A stretch of 64,000 bases of DNA from Kalaharituber pfeilii (GCA_015179045.1 WHUZ01000009.1:434001-498000); one strand, 5' to 3'; positions 44,338 to 55,795 are shown, numbered from the stretch's first letter. The notes: generated by a model from the letters alone, not told the origin. Numbers and translations are program-made.

Positions 44338-46204
44338 GTGCCCGAAGTGGTAACGATCTGCCCCCCTGTAACGATCCATTCTCTGGGCACTCCTCGTCAT
44401 ACATTCCTCGCTCTACTACTTATTTTGGATATATTGCAACTACAGAAATTGCTTAACATTATACCAATTTGACATCGCTGAATCAGAATTTGCTATCATA
44501 ATGAGGAAAAAATCAAATTCCATTATTTACAACCAAATTCATTATTATTCACCTAATTTGAGCTCTCCCTGTATAGAGTATAGCTCAACATCCTCGAAAT
44601 CAGGAAAATAATATAGAAAACTAGTAATTCTCATCCATCTAGGGCTGGTCTTTTTATTAAAAGTCAATATTGCATATACAGATCATGTGGGATGCAATGC
44701 ACCTTCAATTGTATAGAAGTAGTTTATATTCGTGAGCTAATCTCTACACCTTGATCTGACCTTCAGTGTTCCTAGACTCCTCAAGTGATTCAGGAATACC
44801 GGGACTTGAAGTTGTAGTAGTTGAAGCACTAGGGGTGGTTACAGTAACTCCTTCTGAGGTGCCAGGTATGACAGAAGAGACGTATGGCTCAAATCTGCTA
44901 TTGGAACCTTCTTCTACCCACCCCCCTTCTAGTATTCAGACCCTCCTATCTCATGAACTAAAGATCTTTCCCAGCCCCAGCCTTGCATGTGAGTTCCTCT
45001 ATGGTGTCTTTTTGTAACTTGTTCAGCTACAGCCATCTCTCTCTATTTTCGTTCTTCTTTTGCCTTGCTGTCATGGGTCACCTCGGGTGGCCGATAGAGC
45101 GTATATGCGATGTATGCGAAATGCGACAGCAAATATATGGGATGCAGGTGCGTATTGCTAAATGAGCTATGCAGAGGACTAGTAAACGTCACTAGTCAAG
45201 TGTTTTTTCACTGATCTGGTGGGATGCGGTTCTCTACCCAAGATGCCCAAGACGTTATATTCACTCACTTCCTCCTAAGCCGCCTCGAGCTGAAGTTAAA
45301 GCAATACTGGAAATAGAAGGAAAAAATAGTAGGAGATGTCGAAAAGGAAACAGAGAGTACCAGCGAAGGCCAGAAAGGAGGAAGAGAAACTTCAGAAGGT
45401 GCGAAAATAGTTTAGGATAAGAAAGAAGCCGCTGATATGCAAAGTAGTTAGCAGCGATGGATCGAGAAAGTAAGGCAAAAGAGGAACGAAAATAGAGAGA
45501 GATGGCTGCAGCTGAACAAGTTACAAAAAGACACCATAGAGGAACTCACATGCAAGGCTGGGGCTGGGAAAGATCTTTAGTTCATGAGATAGGAGGGTCT
45601 GAATACTAGAAGGGGGGGTGGGTAGAAGAAGGTTCCAATAGCAGATTTGAGCCATACGTCTCTTCTGTCATACCTGGCACCTCAGAAGGAGTTACTGTAA
45701 CCACCCCTAGTGCTTCAACTACTACAACTTCAAGTCCCGGTATTCCTGAATCACTTGAGGAGTCTAGGAACACTGAAGGTCAGATCAAGGTGTAGAGATT
45801 AGCTCACGAATATAAACTACTTCTATACAATTGAAGGTGCATTGCATCCCACATGATCTGTATATGCAATATTGACTTTTAATAAAAAGACCAGCCCTAG
45901 ATGGATGAGAATTACTAGTTTTCTATATAATTTTTCTGATTTCGAGAATGTTGAGCTATACTATATACAGGGAGGACTCAAACTTAGGTAAATAATGATA
46001 AATTTAGTTGTAAATAATGGAATTTTGATTTTTTCCTCATTATGACAGCAAATTCTGATTCAGCGATGTCAAATTGGTATAATGTTAAGCAATTTCTATA
46101 GTTGCAATATATTCAAATAAAAGTAGTAGAGTGAGGAATGCATGACGAGGAGTGCCCAGAGGGTAGATCGTTACAGGGGGGCAGATCGTTACCACTTCGG
46201 GCAC
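44338..46204. repeat. Large inverted repeat (arms about 730 bp, spacer 405 bp)
   Basis: The left arm 44338-45066 is the reverse complement of 45472-46204. The outer ends read GTGCCCGAAGTGGTAACGAT and its inverse; the inner ends meet at AAGGCAAAAGA-type sequence. I see mismatches at only a few percent, mostly single bases. The right arm and spacer carry a Lys/Glu-rich coding remnant (for example KVRQKRNENRERWLQLNKLQ) like the C-terminal tail of some transposases. No target duplication is visible. A transcript through it would fold into a long hairpin. Confidence 0.93.
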
Positions 46205-46205
46205 G

Positions 46206-47540
46206 CTAGAAGACCATAAAATCATGAAACGTCAGTCTTGCATCATGGCCACAGCTCAGGTTGCATATGTTTCAGCACACCCAACCACTGTGCACGATGT
46301 TTCACTTCAGCTCTGCATATTCTTCAACAGTAACTTTTGTCTACCGAGCACACCATAGTAATTTTTCGTAGACGCTTGGCACACCGCATTGACGCGTCAA
46401 GCGTCGGCCTATGGATTCTAAGGTATGTTTGTAGAAAGCTAGGTACTCAGCTCATCTCAGGGCCTACACCACAACAGAACATCATCACAATAAAATTCGC
46501 ACCCACTACTTCACCTCAATCATTCTCATAACCTATACATTTAAACTCAGACCCTGTACGTCATCTTAGTAATATACAAATTTGTATCCACTATAGATTT
46601 TACTCCGGATCCAAGCACCCGTGCTAAAGTCTAGCTCAAAGGCTTGAATCCTGAGTACTTGGCTGAACAGATGGAGATCTTACATAACCGAGCACTAAGA
46701 TTGAGAAGATTAAGGAGGAGACCAAGGCAAAGGTGGAGGCATATGCATGTAGAATATAGATTGTAGCTGATTTGGAAAGCAAGTGTAGAGGGAAATGGTC
46801 AGAAGTGCTGGGGCAAATTCTTTCTGGTAGAAGCAACAGGCAAAAGCTAAGCCTAGCTCTATCGAAGCTGGGTACGTCAGTGGCTGAGGAGTCAAAAATG
46901 GGTCAGAAAGTTTGCTGGGTAAGGGAGGCGTAGCTGGGTGCTCTGGAAGCTAGTTACAAGACTACTCTAGAAGCTAAGGACAAGAATAAAGATGAATCTT
47001 CAGACAATAGTGACGATGCATCTACCATAGGCAATAATGAGCAAGTGGGAGATACTAGTGCAAGAGAGGATAGATTGAAAGATTCAAATGCCACCAGTAG
47101 TTATTAGCCTAGCCTTGTGGGAAGACTAATGCCTAGAGGTTTAGTCTAGTCTAATATGTGCTCGTTACTAGCATTTAGTGATACAGATGACTATGAACGA
47201 AAGAGCATAGTGTGATTGTGGCTGTCAACGGAGGTAGACAGTATAGATGGTGGGTGGTTCTATAGAGATTAGAAGTACCTTATGATAAACCTAATAGAGG
47301 CTTCAAGCAGAGGTCATTCAGATAATTGCAGTCATATATTAGTTATTGATGTACCTTTTGGTGACAGAAGAGGAATTGCAAAGGAATGTACAACAGTTAT
47401 GCAATACCAAAAGAAGAAGAAACCTACCTTAGGTATCGAAAGATTTACTAGCATTAAAAAAACCAATGACGGCTTATCAAAAAAAATAAGGTGAAAAGTA
47501 TCGAGTCTTTTTATTATGAGTATTATATTGATAGAAGATT
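46206..47540. other. unassigned segment of the island
   Basis: Short coding-like pieces occur (a Lys/Arg-rich stretch near 46640-46760; LVIDVPFGDRRGIAKECTTV at 47342-47401) but stops interrupt every frame. I do not recognise a family. It is probably a decayed transposon gene. Confidence 0.35.
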
Positions 47541-47559
47541 AGGTATCAACAAGCGCCCT

Positions 47560-47700
47560 GTCGACACCCCTACTCCATCGCTGTCGACAGCAACAGCAAC
47601 GTCGACAGCAGCGTCGACAGCAGCGTCAATAGTGGCATTGACAGTGGCGTCGACAGCAACAGCAGCATCAACAACGGTATTGACAGCAGCGTCAATTTGA
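47560..47700. repeat. GTCGACAGCAGC-type 12/15-bp repeat
   Basis: Degenerate units of GTCGACAGCARC and GTCAATAGTGGC. The plus strand reads Ala/Ser/Thr-rich (TAASTAAS). It directly abuts the 57-bp array. Confidence 0.65.
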
Positions 47701-48690
47701 CAGGCATGGCAGGTCTCTTTTCAAGTTGATAGCAAGCGATGAGCCAACATTAGCTGAATTTGACAGATATAACAGGTTCCCGTTGCAAGCACGAGATGCA
47801 AGATGTAGCAGTTTAAGCTCAATTAACAGGTTATCCAGGTCTATTCCCACTGTACGAGATGTGGCAGAATGAGCCAAATTTGACTGGTATTGACAGATCC
47901 TATACGATAGTGTAAGATATAATAGAATAAGCTCAATTTGACAGGTATACAGGTCCAATACAATGGCACAATATATAGCAGAATGAGCTCAATTCAACTG
48001 GTATGGTGTATCTCTCTTATGTAGCAAATGAACTTAATTTAACAGGTCATTCAGGTCTATTTCCATCGTGTGAGATATGGCAGAACGAGTCGAATTTGAG
48101 AGATACGGCAGGCCCTACACGATGGCGTGAGATGTAATAGAATGAACTCAATTTACAGGTATTTTTACCTTGCAAGATGTGGCAGAATGAGCCGAATTTG
48201 AGAGGTATGGCAGCTCCTACATGACGGTGCGAGATATAGCAGCATGAGCATAATTTAATAGATATGACAGGTCCCACTCGATGGCGGGAGAAATGGCAGA
48301 ATGAGCCAAATTTGACAGGTATGAGAGGTTCTATATGCCAGTATGAGATATGATAGAATGAGCTCAATTTAACACATATGTCAGGTTCTATACAACAGTA
48401 TGAGATGTAGCAACATGAGCTGAATTTGATATGTATAGTGGGTCTCTTTCGATGGCATGTGATGAGGCAACATGAGCTCAATTTAATAGGTATGGTACAC
48501 CTCCCTTAACGGAGTGAGAGGTGGCAGAATGAGCCGAATTTGATACCTATAATAGGTTCTATACAACGACATGAGATATGGCAGAATGAGCTTAATTTAA
48601 TAGGAATGGCATAGCTCACTTGACAGCGAATAATGAGGTAATATGAGCTGAATTAAACAGGTATGGCAGGTCTTCTAAGATTGTAATCTG
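47700..48690. repeat. 57-bp minisatellite, 17 units, alternating two-type pattern
   Basis: The anchor (GCCGAATTTGA or GCTCAATTTAA) recurs 17 times. Nine consecutive anchors (48191, 48248, 48305, 48362, 48419, 48476, 48533, 48590, 48647) are exactly 57 bp apart. Types alternate between CCGAATTTGA-like and CTCAATTTAA-like, so the real unit is a 114-bp dimer. On the minus strand 57 bp equals 19 codons and gives a consensus RHRIGPAIPVKLSSFCHIS; the frame is open over 145 residues (48481-48047). Confidence 0.92.
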
Positions 48691-49302
48691 TAGTAGAATA
48701 AGAATACGGTGGAGCAGTAGTAGAAGAGATGGAATAGTGGAGGGCACTTGTATATAGATCAGCATAGCTAGTTATTAATGAATTGGTTGTGAAACATGAT
48801 ATTATGGCGCGGTAGAATAAAATCTATGCAATAAGCCTGGGAGGCGTGAGTAGTCAACTACTAATTCTGAGGATATAGTCTGTAATTGATAATGTAGAGC
48901 ATATAAGTCTAGAATTGAGATCATAGTAAATATCAGGCCATAGTTGAGGATACATAAATAAAAAAGAGCCAAATTCCAGATGCCAGAGAAAATACTCAAC
49001 ATTGAGGAGGACATCCGACGCGGAAAGCCATCCAGACACAGTGTTAGAAAAGTTCTATTACTGGGATAGGCGGTTGACGTCCCATGGCATTAATGCATCT
49101 GACGCATAGAACGCCTTGGGATGTGAACAATCCTTTTTGCTAATGAGTGTTTGTGATGAAAAATGAGCCTATGATGGTGTACGTACAGGGTTGCAGTAAA
49201 TAGAACTAATTACAGCTTAGTTACAACTACAAGTTTTTCTTTCGACGTATCATAGCAACCGAGTTTCTAAGGGACCTTAGACGGTTGCCTTCGCCAAGGA
49301 CA

Positions 49303-49373
49303 AGCTTTGCCATAACTAAACGAAAGATAGTCAAGACCCTCGCTGAGTGCCCTAGGGGCTTGGTATGAGACTA
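49303..49373 (+). repeat. Recurrent terminal motif, copy 3, with subterminal sequence
   Basis: ACGAAAGATAGTCAAGACCC then TCGCTGAGTGCCCTAGGGGC and TTGGTATGAGACTA. It is the inverse of 44025-44110 except for about 30 bp missing in the middle. Unit C homology starts at the next base (49374). Confidence 0.85.
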
Positions 49374-50487
49374 ATGTTTATCCTCTCCTGCCCATTGGTA
49401 CATTATTATATCCTACGATTATTATATCCTACGCTTCCATTTTTCATTTCATGTCCCATGTATTTCCCCCCCCCCGGTATGTAATGTATCTTATCTATCT
49501 ACACTGGGTTTCTTCTCACCCTCACCTATACTTACCTTCCCCTCCTTCAACCCCTTCCATTATCTTGTATCTCATCTTGGTCAGAATCGCATGTATATGT
49601 AAACCATTACATAAATAAAAAAGGCGATTTTTATTACAAAGGAACTTTTGATATATACGTCACTACTACTACCAAACCATTATTAAGAATATATACTTAT
49701 ACTGCCGGCGGGGTGTGGTTAGGTAGGTAGATGACAGGATGGACGGAGGAGGTGTTGCCCACGAATGCAGGTAACCAATGCCCCAACGCCGTTTACCCTA
49801 CACCTGCTAACCCGCCCTATCTACAACAATACTACCCCCTCTGAGTACTGTCCTCTCTCCTTATGGTAGCAGGACTTCCATTCTACATGCCGTCGTCCCC
49901 TCTCTTGTCCCTCCAACCCTCTTTTAAGCCCCCCCTTTGCGCCCCCATATACCAAAGGCTCGCTATCATATACTTTGGGGCTACATTGTGCCAGACTAAC
50001 TCATAATCCCCTTCTTCCATTCATACGCTACATATGAATAACTAAATACTCAACGTGTTCATGTAACATATTGTATATATCCCCCACCTCCCGGTTACTT
50101 TGCTACTGTATTCATCTCACCCCCCCTAGATACATATTTAGCTCCCCGCACCTTCTATTACGCACAAGTTTAACTGGACCAGAACTCTCTGTGGGAATAT
50201 GTACAGAATTCTAGCTATAAATGAAGAAAAACGTGAGAACCCCCACCCACCCTCTTCAGCCATCCGGCAATAAACAAAAGGCCCAAGCGAATACTCTCTC
50301 CGGTGAATTGTAAAGAGTTATACTGAGTTATTCGGGTATATATATGAATCATGAGAAATGGAACAACAACGCAGAATCAAAGCATGGAGACTTGAATAAA
50401 CATAAACAAAACAATCTGGAAAACAAATAATAGCGCCATAATAAATGCCTGTAGAAAAGCTTTCCTAATCCGTAGTGTTCTGACACT
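49374..50487. other. Conserved 3' flank of NLR C
   Basis: Homologous to the A and B flanks. A 17-bp duplication (TTATTATATCCTACGAT type) is unique to C at 49404-49432. No copia tail precedes it. No gene. Confidence 0.7.
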
Positions 50488-53400
50488 CTATTGTGTTAAC
50501 TTCAGAGTTGCCTGACAATTTTCCACACCCTTCAAACTCTCAAGAGTATCTGGATGATCGGCGCCTAGTGCCTTTTCTCTTCCTGCAAATGCCCGCTGAT
50601 ACAGCTCTACTGCCTGACTATATTTCTCTTGATTTTCATATAGCACTGCCATATTGTGGACAGTTCGAAGGGTGCTTGGATGGTCAGCACCCAGTGATTT
50701 TTCTTTTCCTGCTAATGCCCGCTGATACAGTTCCAGTGCCTGGCTATATTTCCCTTGATTTTTATATACTATTGCAATGTTATTGACAGTATAAAGGGTA
50801 CTTAGATGGTCAGCATCCAGTGATTTTTCATACCCTGCTAATGCCCGCTGATACAGCTCTAGTGCCTGGCTATATTTCCCTTGCTTTTCATATACTATTG
50901 CCATGTTATGGGCAGTTCGAAGGGTGCTTGGATGGTCAGCACCCAGTGATTTTTCACACCCAGCTAATGCCCGCTGATACAGCTCTAGTGCCTGGCTATA
51001 TTTCCCTTGCTTTTCATATACTATTGCCATGTTATGGGCAGTTCGAAGGGTGCTTGGATGGTCAGCACCCAGTGATTTTTCATACCCAGCTAATGCCCGC
51101 TGATACAGTTCCAGTGCCTGGCTGTATTTCCCTTGATTTTGATATACTATTGCCATGTTTTGGACAGTATCAAGGGTGCTTGGATGGTCAGCACCCAGTG
51201 ATTTTTCATACCCTGCTAATGCCCGCTGATACAGTTCCAGTGCCTGGCTGTATTTCCCTTGAATGTCATATACTATTGCCATGTTTTGGACAGTTTGAAG
51301 GGCGCTTGGATGGTCAGCACCCAGTGATTTTTCATACCCTGCTAATGCCCGCTGATACAGCTGTAGTGCCTGGCTATATTTCCCTTGCTTTTGATATACT
51401 ATTGCCATGTTTCCGACTGTATCAAGGGTGCTTGGATGGTCAGCACCCAGTGATTTTTCATACCCTGCTAATGCCCGCTGATACAGTTCCAGTGCCTGGT
51501 TATATTTCCCTTGATCGAGATATACTCCCGCCATATCATGAATGGTACCCAGGGTTTTCGAGTGGTTTGTGCCAAGCAACTTCTCATTTGCAACCAATAA
51601 AGCTGTACACATTTCTTCTGCCTTTCCGTAATGACCGTGATCTTTGTGGGCCCTGAGGAAAGTATCTACAGCTGCCAGTGACTCTTCCTTTTCCAATGGT
51701 AGATACTTCATTTGCCTTTCTGCGGCAAAAAGATGTGGCAAGTTTCGCCGCTCAAAGATCCAGTCACTGACCTCACGATTTCTGCCTTCGGGAACAGCGA
51801 TTCCAGATGCGACCATAAGAAAAGCTTCAATAGCATATTTTTGATATTCGTCAGGCTCCATCTCCAGTTTCCATAGAATGCAAAGGTGAACTAGTGGGTG
51901 GATATTGAAACTATCGTATGTCTCCGTCCGCTTAGCAATTGAGTATGAGAAGAGCAGGTGGATTGAGTCTGTCAGGCTTGTATCTATAATGATGTATAAG
52001 TACAAATTTTATGTTTCTAAAAATATACGATTGCCTACCATTCGTAGCTAAGTTCATTCCTCGCCTCAAAAAATCCTCGCATATATCATTATTGTCAAGA
52101 AACGCACATAATGATAACAGCTTTGCAGCTTTCGGATTTTGGTTCTTGATTGCATTAAATGACAACTCCCATGTAGCAAAGACAGATCTATCATCCTTTC
52201 CCACTTTCCATTTCCTGCTCAAAAGATGATTGAAATTTGTCTTATACTCTCTGAGATAATGACTGAATAAACATTGTTGAACGCTGATATACGCCCCAGC
52301 CTGAGCTATGGCAAGGGGAAGGTAACCGAGGTTTTGCACAATTGCGACTACTGCTGCTGCTTCCTCAAGTTTGCGCTCTATATTTGGATTAATTAATGAA
52401 CTATATTTAGGTACATTATTCACTTACCCTCAGGAGCGAGCTTTTCCAAATCTAGCCTTGCGCTGGTCAAAAGTAACTTTTCTGCTTCATTGTTCTGCAT
52501 TTGATATACCTCTAAACCCCTTCGGCCCTGCATACTCTCACGTCTTCTGCTGGTAATGATTATAGTCCCAAAGTCACATGAAGGAATGTAATCATTTATG
52601 TCGAAAGATTCCAGGTCATCGAGGTTGTCAAACACAAGTAGCCATTTGTTGTTCTGTTTGGCAGTTAACCATTTCTTTACAGCTTTGATAACATGTTGCT
52701 CTTCTTCTGGTTTTTCTGTACTAAAAAGTCCCGCCGAGTCGAGCTTGCCTGCCATACCAAGGAGATTGCCGATATGTTTGTAGTCCGGCTCATCTAAGAG
52801 GGAGGCATGATGCTCAATTAATTGCTCCATAATTTGAATAAAACTGGTTTTTGTTGTCTGCTCGCTAGCTGCATTGATCCAAAAAGCCGATGAGTAGTCT
52901 TTGCGATGGTGATAAACATATTCCAATGCAATCTGCGTCTTCCCCATACCCCCCATCCCATGAAGCACTACCTGGGTAATGTCCATTGCAGCCCTGCCTT
53001 CACCTATCTCATGTGCTAGCTGCTCGAGGAGGTATTCCCTTCCAACAAAATCAGGATTCCGCCGAACATAGGAAATGTTGATGGGAACATTGAAAGATAA
53101 ACTAAGCCGTGTCTTGGGTATGGTTTGAGTCTGGAGTACACTGATAGGAGTGGAAGCGGGTGGTAATACGTTGAAGAGGCCATCTATATACTCCTTTAGC
53201 TGGTCTATCAGTTCGTTACAATTTGCCTTGTCCATGCCAGCCCAACACAGCTTGCGATAGATAGACAGAGACTGTTGTACTTTCTGTGCAGCATTACTCA
53301 GGGAGGCAATCTCTTCTTGTAGACCTGGAAGCAATTGTGTGCTGGTGAGGGTCTTTGGGTTTTCCAAAAGACAGAGATCACTATGGTTCAGAGTAAGTCC

Positions 53401-53862
53401 TGAAAGCTGAGGGCTCGGACTTGTAGCCCGACTAGTGTTTGCTGGATTTGGAGATTTGGAACGGGACCTAGCGAACAGTTTGCTGACCCCAAGACGGTCA
53501 CGTATTCTCTTCTTGTCATTCGTTTCAGGCTCGATTTGATATTTTGATTGCAACTCGGCGATCTTGGTAAACACATAAACAATCCTCGCTAGGCCAGCTG
53601 CTGCATATCTATACCGCTCGTCATTAGGATCAAGATGTTGGAGTTGCTTGCTGGAGGTGTTGCCAGTGTCCAGTCCCCAAGCTTGCTCCCACCGCTTCAG
53701 TCGAAGCCCTTCCGTCCGGAGACTATGCAATATGGAGTCATGGGTATAGCCGACTTCTTTCACTCCAGAATAAATGTCGGCACACTCTCGAGCGACTTGG
53801 GCCAGTTGTAGCGTCAGTCCAGCAAGTCCGGCCAGTCCGGCAGCAGAGGCTGCTAATTCCAT
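50488..53862 (-). CDS. NLR C: HeLo-like, NB-ARC, TPR receptor with an extra repeat
   Basis: Exons 53862-52428, 52377-52039 and 51983-50488 join in frame to 1089 aa; introns are 50 and 55 nt at the same places as in A. The HeLo-like N-terminus, P-loop GMGGMGKT, Walker B WLLVFDNLDD and the GYLPLAIAQAG motif in exon 2 are intact. Exon 3 has nine TPR units; it is exactly 126 bp longer than in A, that is, one 42-aa repeat. Units 6 and 7 are almost the same (EKQGKYSQALELYQRALAG in both), pointing to a recent unit duplication. Differences from A in exon 1 are few (for example SYVRRNP for SHVRRNP, HEIGEGRAAM for LEIGEGRDAM). Expected role as for A. This copy has the longest conserved 5' flank and an unfilled MITE site, so it may keep the ancestral arrangement best. 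Confidence 0.92.
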
Positions 53863-54792
53863 GTTGTTGAGGAGATTAAACAAGCTAAAAAAAAAAAAAT
53901 ACACATGATGGTCAGTCTCGCCATGGTTGAGGGGGAATTCAGGGTGGGTTTATTACTTGATCTGTCAGAATTGAAAGGCAGCTCTTCTTATCGCGAGCTC
54001 AAGCGGGTCGGAGACTTAGTCTGAAGCTCTTTACTAGAACTTGAATCGGAAACTTGGGATTTCACCGTACGCTTGCGAGGTGTACACGGATTATCGCGAC
54101 AGCAAAACTCTTGAGATGGAATATGTTGAGGGGAAGGCTATGGGCGCACTGGATTGGGGGCCGCATCGTGCGGCTGCTCTGCAGAATATTAAATAGCCCA
54201 ACCTGTGGACGCTGTGCGGTGGCTGCAATGCTCGTATAGGTCCTGACTCCCTGAGCCTCAAGTGCTCATGTCCCACCCGCTGTCCTGGTGTCCACGCGAT
54301 TGCCCCTGCCGAATGCCCTCCCCTTGCTGCTCCACCGGACTCAAGGAAACAGAGGACGGAAAGGAAACAGAGGATGGAAAGGAAACAGAGGACGGAAAGG
54401 AAATAGAGGACTGCATTGTGCAACAGTACTACAACATGATATTGTGTTCCAAGGGGCTGAAGATGTAGTTTGATTGCGTCTATAGTCAAAAAGGGAAAAA
54501 AATGTAATAATCTCTTTGAATGGCCATTCTACCAATATTCGGACTGTTGTTCATTCATTTGTTGAAAAGCTTTTCTCTTTCAGATAGGGATGCTCCAATA
54601 AAAGGAGAATACAAAAATCGATTGACACCATAGGCCGGACCTCTATATTTTTGTAAAGGTTGTCATGCTAGATCGTAGGCATAAAGATATTACAAAATTG
54701 GACTCTCATTCCAAACTGTCATATCATGACATCTTTTTAAAAGAACTATACAAATGGGGCAATAATTGAATAATAGCAATAATATTTCAAGC
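53863..54792. promoter_or_regulatory. 5' flank of NLR C with empty MITE site and 18-bp VNTR
   Basis: Matches the B flank to 54792. The single TA at 54194-54195 is the empty site of the B MITE. The VNTR GGAAACAGAGGACGGAAA has four units at 54345-54415. 54421-54533 is missing in B. Promoter function is inferred from position next to the NLR start. Confidence 0.6.
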
Positions 54793-55040
54793 AATGTATC
54801 CGCTTCCAGTCAGAATATACCATGCATTGATATTTTTTTTTCGTTTCAAGTCTTGAGATACGTCAAATAGTTTCGTTCCACAAAACCTTAGCAGTTCTGT
54901 GATGCTCCACTCGAGAACCTCAGATGAGTTCACAACAGCATAACTCTTGTAGCTTTGGCTGGTGTTAATCTTGTTCCGGCTCATAAATAAAATGGTTGAT
55001 GGAAAATCTATTCTGAAATTCTGCTCCGTCTGTAACCGAT

Positions 55041-55077
55041 GGGCCGAGAGTGCCCTCGGCCCTGGGTATGAGGTTAG
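55041..55077 (+). repeat. Diverged terminal motif with stem-loop
   Basis: GGCCGAG, loop AGTGCC, CTCGGCC forms a perfect 7-bp stem (55042-55061), then CTGGGTATGAGGTTAG. It aligns with the GAGAGTGCCCTAGGGGCTTG / GTATGAGACTA motif of the other copies. Confidence 0.6.
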
Positions 55078-55377
55078 CCCTAAGGATATAACACATGGGG
55101 TGGAGAAAGGCTCAACATTAAAAGTATCTCCGCAACGAACCCCACCACAACAACCACCATCACCTGCGCCACCTATACATCATCATCATTACGCAGTCCT
55201 GCCTACCACAACCACACCGCTCCTATCCTTCAGCTTAAAATGTCTCTGTGAAATTAGTACACCACTTATTGCACTATAGTACCACCACAAGACACGGCAT
55301 GGGTGTGGAAACACTGAGTAGCTTTAAGAAAAGGTTTGTGAATTGCATTTTTTCTCGGTGGTTCGGGGCGGACAGTA

Positions 55378-55795
55378 TTGCTAATAGATACAAGCACTAG
55401 GTACCAAAAAAAAAACAAAAAAAAACAAGCTGCTGAGCGACACAAAGTAGCGCAACAGGAATCTAAGGCCGACAAGAGAGATGGAGTGTATGAATTTGAA
55501 AAAGAAAAAAAAAACTTACTTGAAAAGGGGGGTTTTAGTGTTGTCACATCGCATTGCAAAGGCGAACTTTGCAGTGCAATCTTTATTACTGCACTCCACC
55601 ACGGCACTCCTCCACTGCACTCCACCACTGCACTCCTCCACTGCGCTCCACCACTGCACTCTACCACTGCACCACTACTGCGCATCACAAATACGTCTAC
55701 ATCATTCAACATTGCCAGTCTTACCCAAGAACAAAAGAATACTTTTTCAACAGCATTATTGACTCTTAGTATTGCTGAGAGTAAAACCTTAGTGG
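55378..55795 (+). other. Low-complexity open frames, no recognised gene
   Basis: Contains A-rich Lys coding (KKNKKKQAAERHK) and a 12/24-bp repeat CTCCACCACTGCA at about 55595-55685. The frame runs into the poly-T repeat. I see no domain and do not call a gene. Confidence 0.4.

Larger units (their letters stand above)
44025..49373. mobile_element. 5.3-kb island between units B and C with inverted terminal motifs
   Basis: The left end is TAGTCTCATGCCAAGCCCCT and continues AGGGCACTC; the right end is its inverse ending GGTATGAGACTA at 49373. Inward, both ends share GCGAGGGTCTTGACTATCTTTCGTTT-type sequence in inverted orientation. The inside holds the large inverted repeat and the 57-bp array. 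Either this is a TIR element, or two outward-facing copies of another element's conserved end. Coding capacity is not evident. Confidence 0.55.

Noticed and set aside
44766..45165. Frames in the left arm of the inverted repeat as genes
   Set aside because: The same sequence occurs inverted in the right arm, where the opposite strand shows the more coding-like Lys/Glu-rich text; neither is an intact gene.
47700..48690. CRISPR-like regular array
   Set aside because: No unique spacers: the whole 57-bp unit is repeated and diverged, and the surroundings are eukaryotic.
49041..49232. Possible solo LTR (TGTTAGAAAAG ... ACAACTACA)
   Set aside because: TG/CA ends alone are weak evidence. No target duplication and no second copy in the window.
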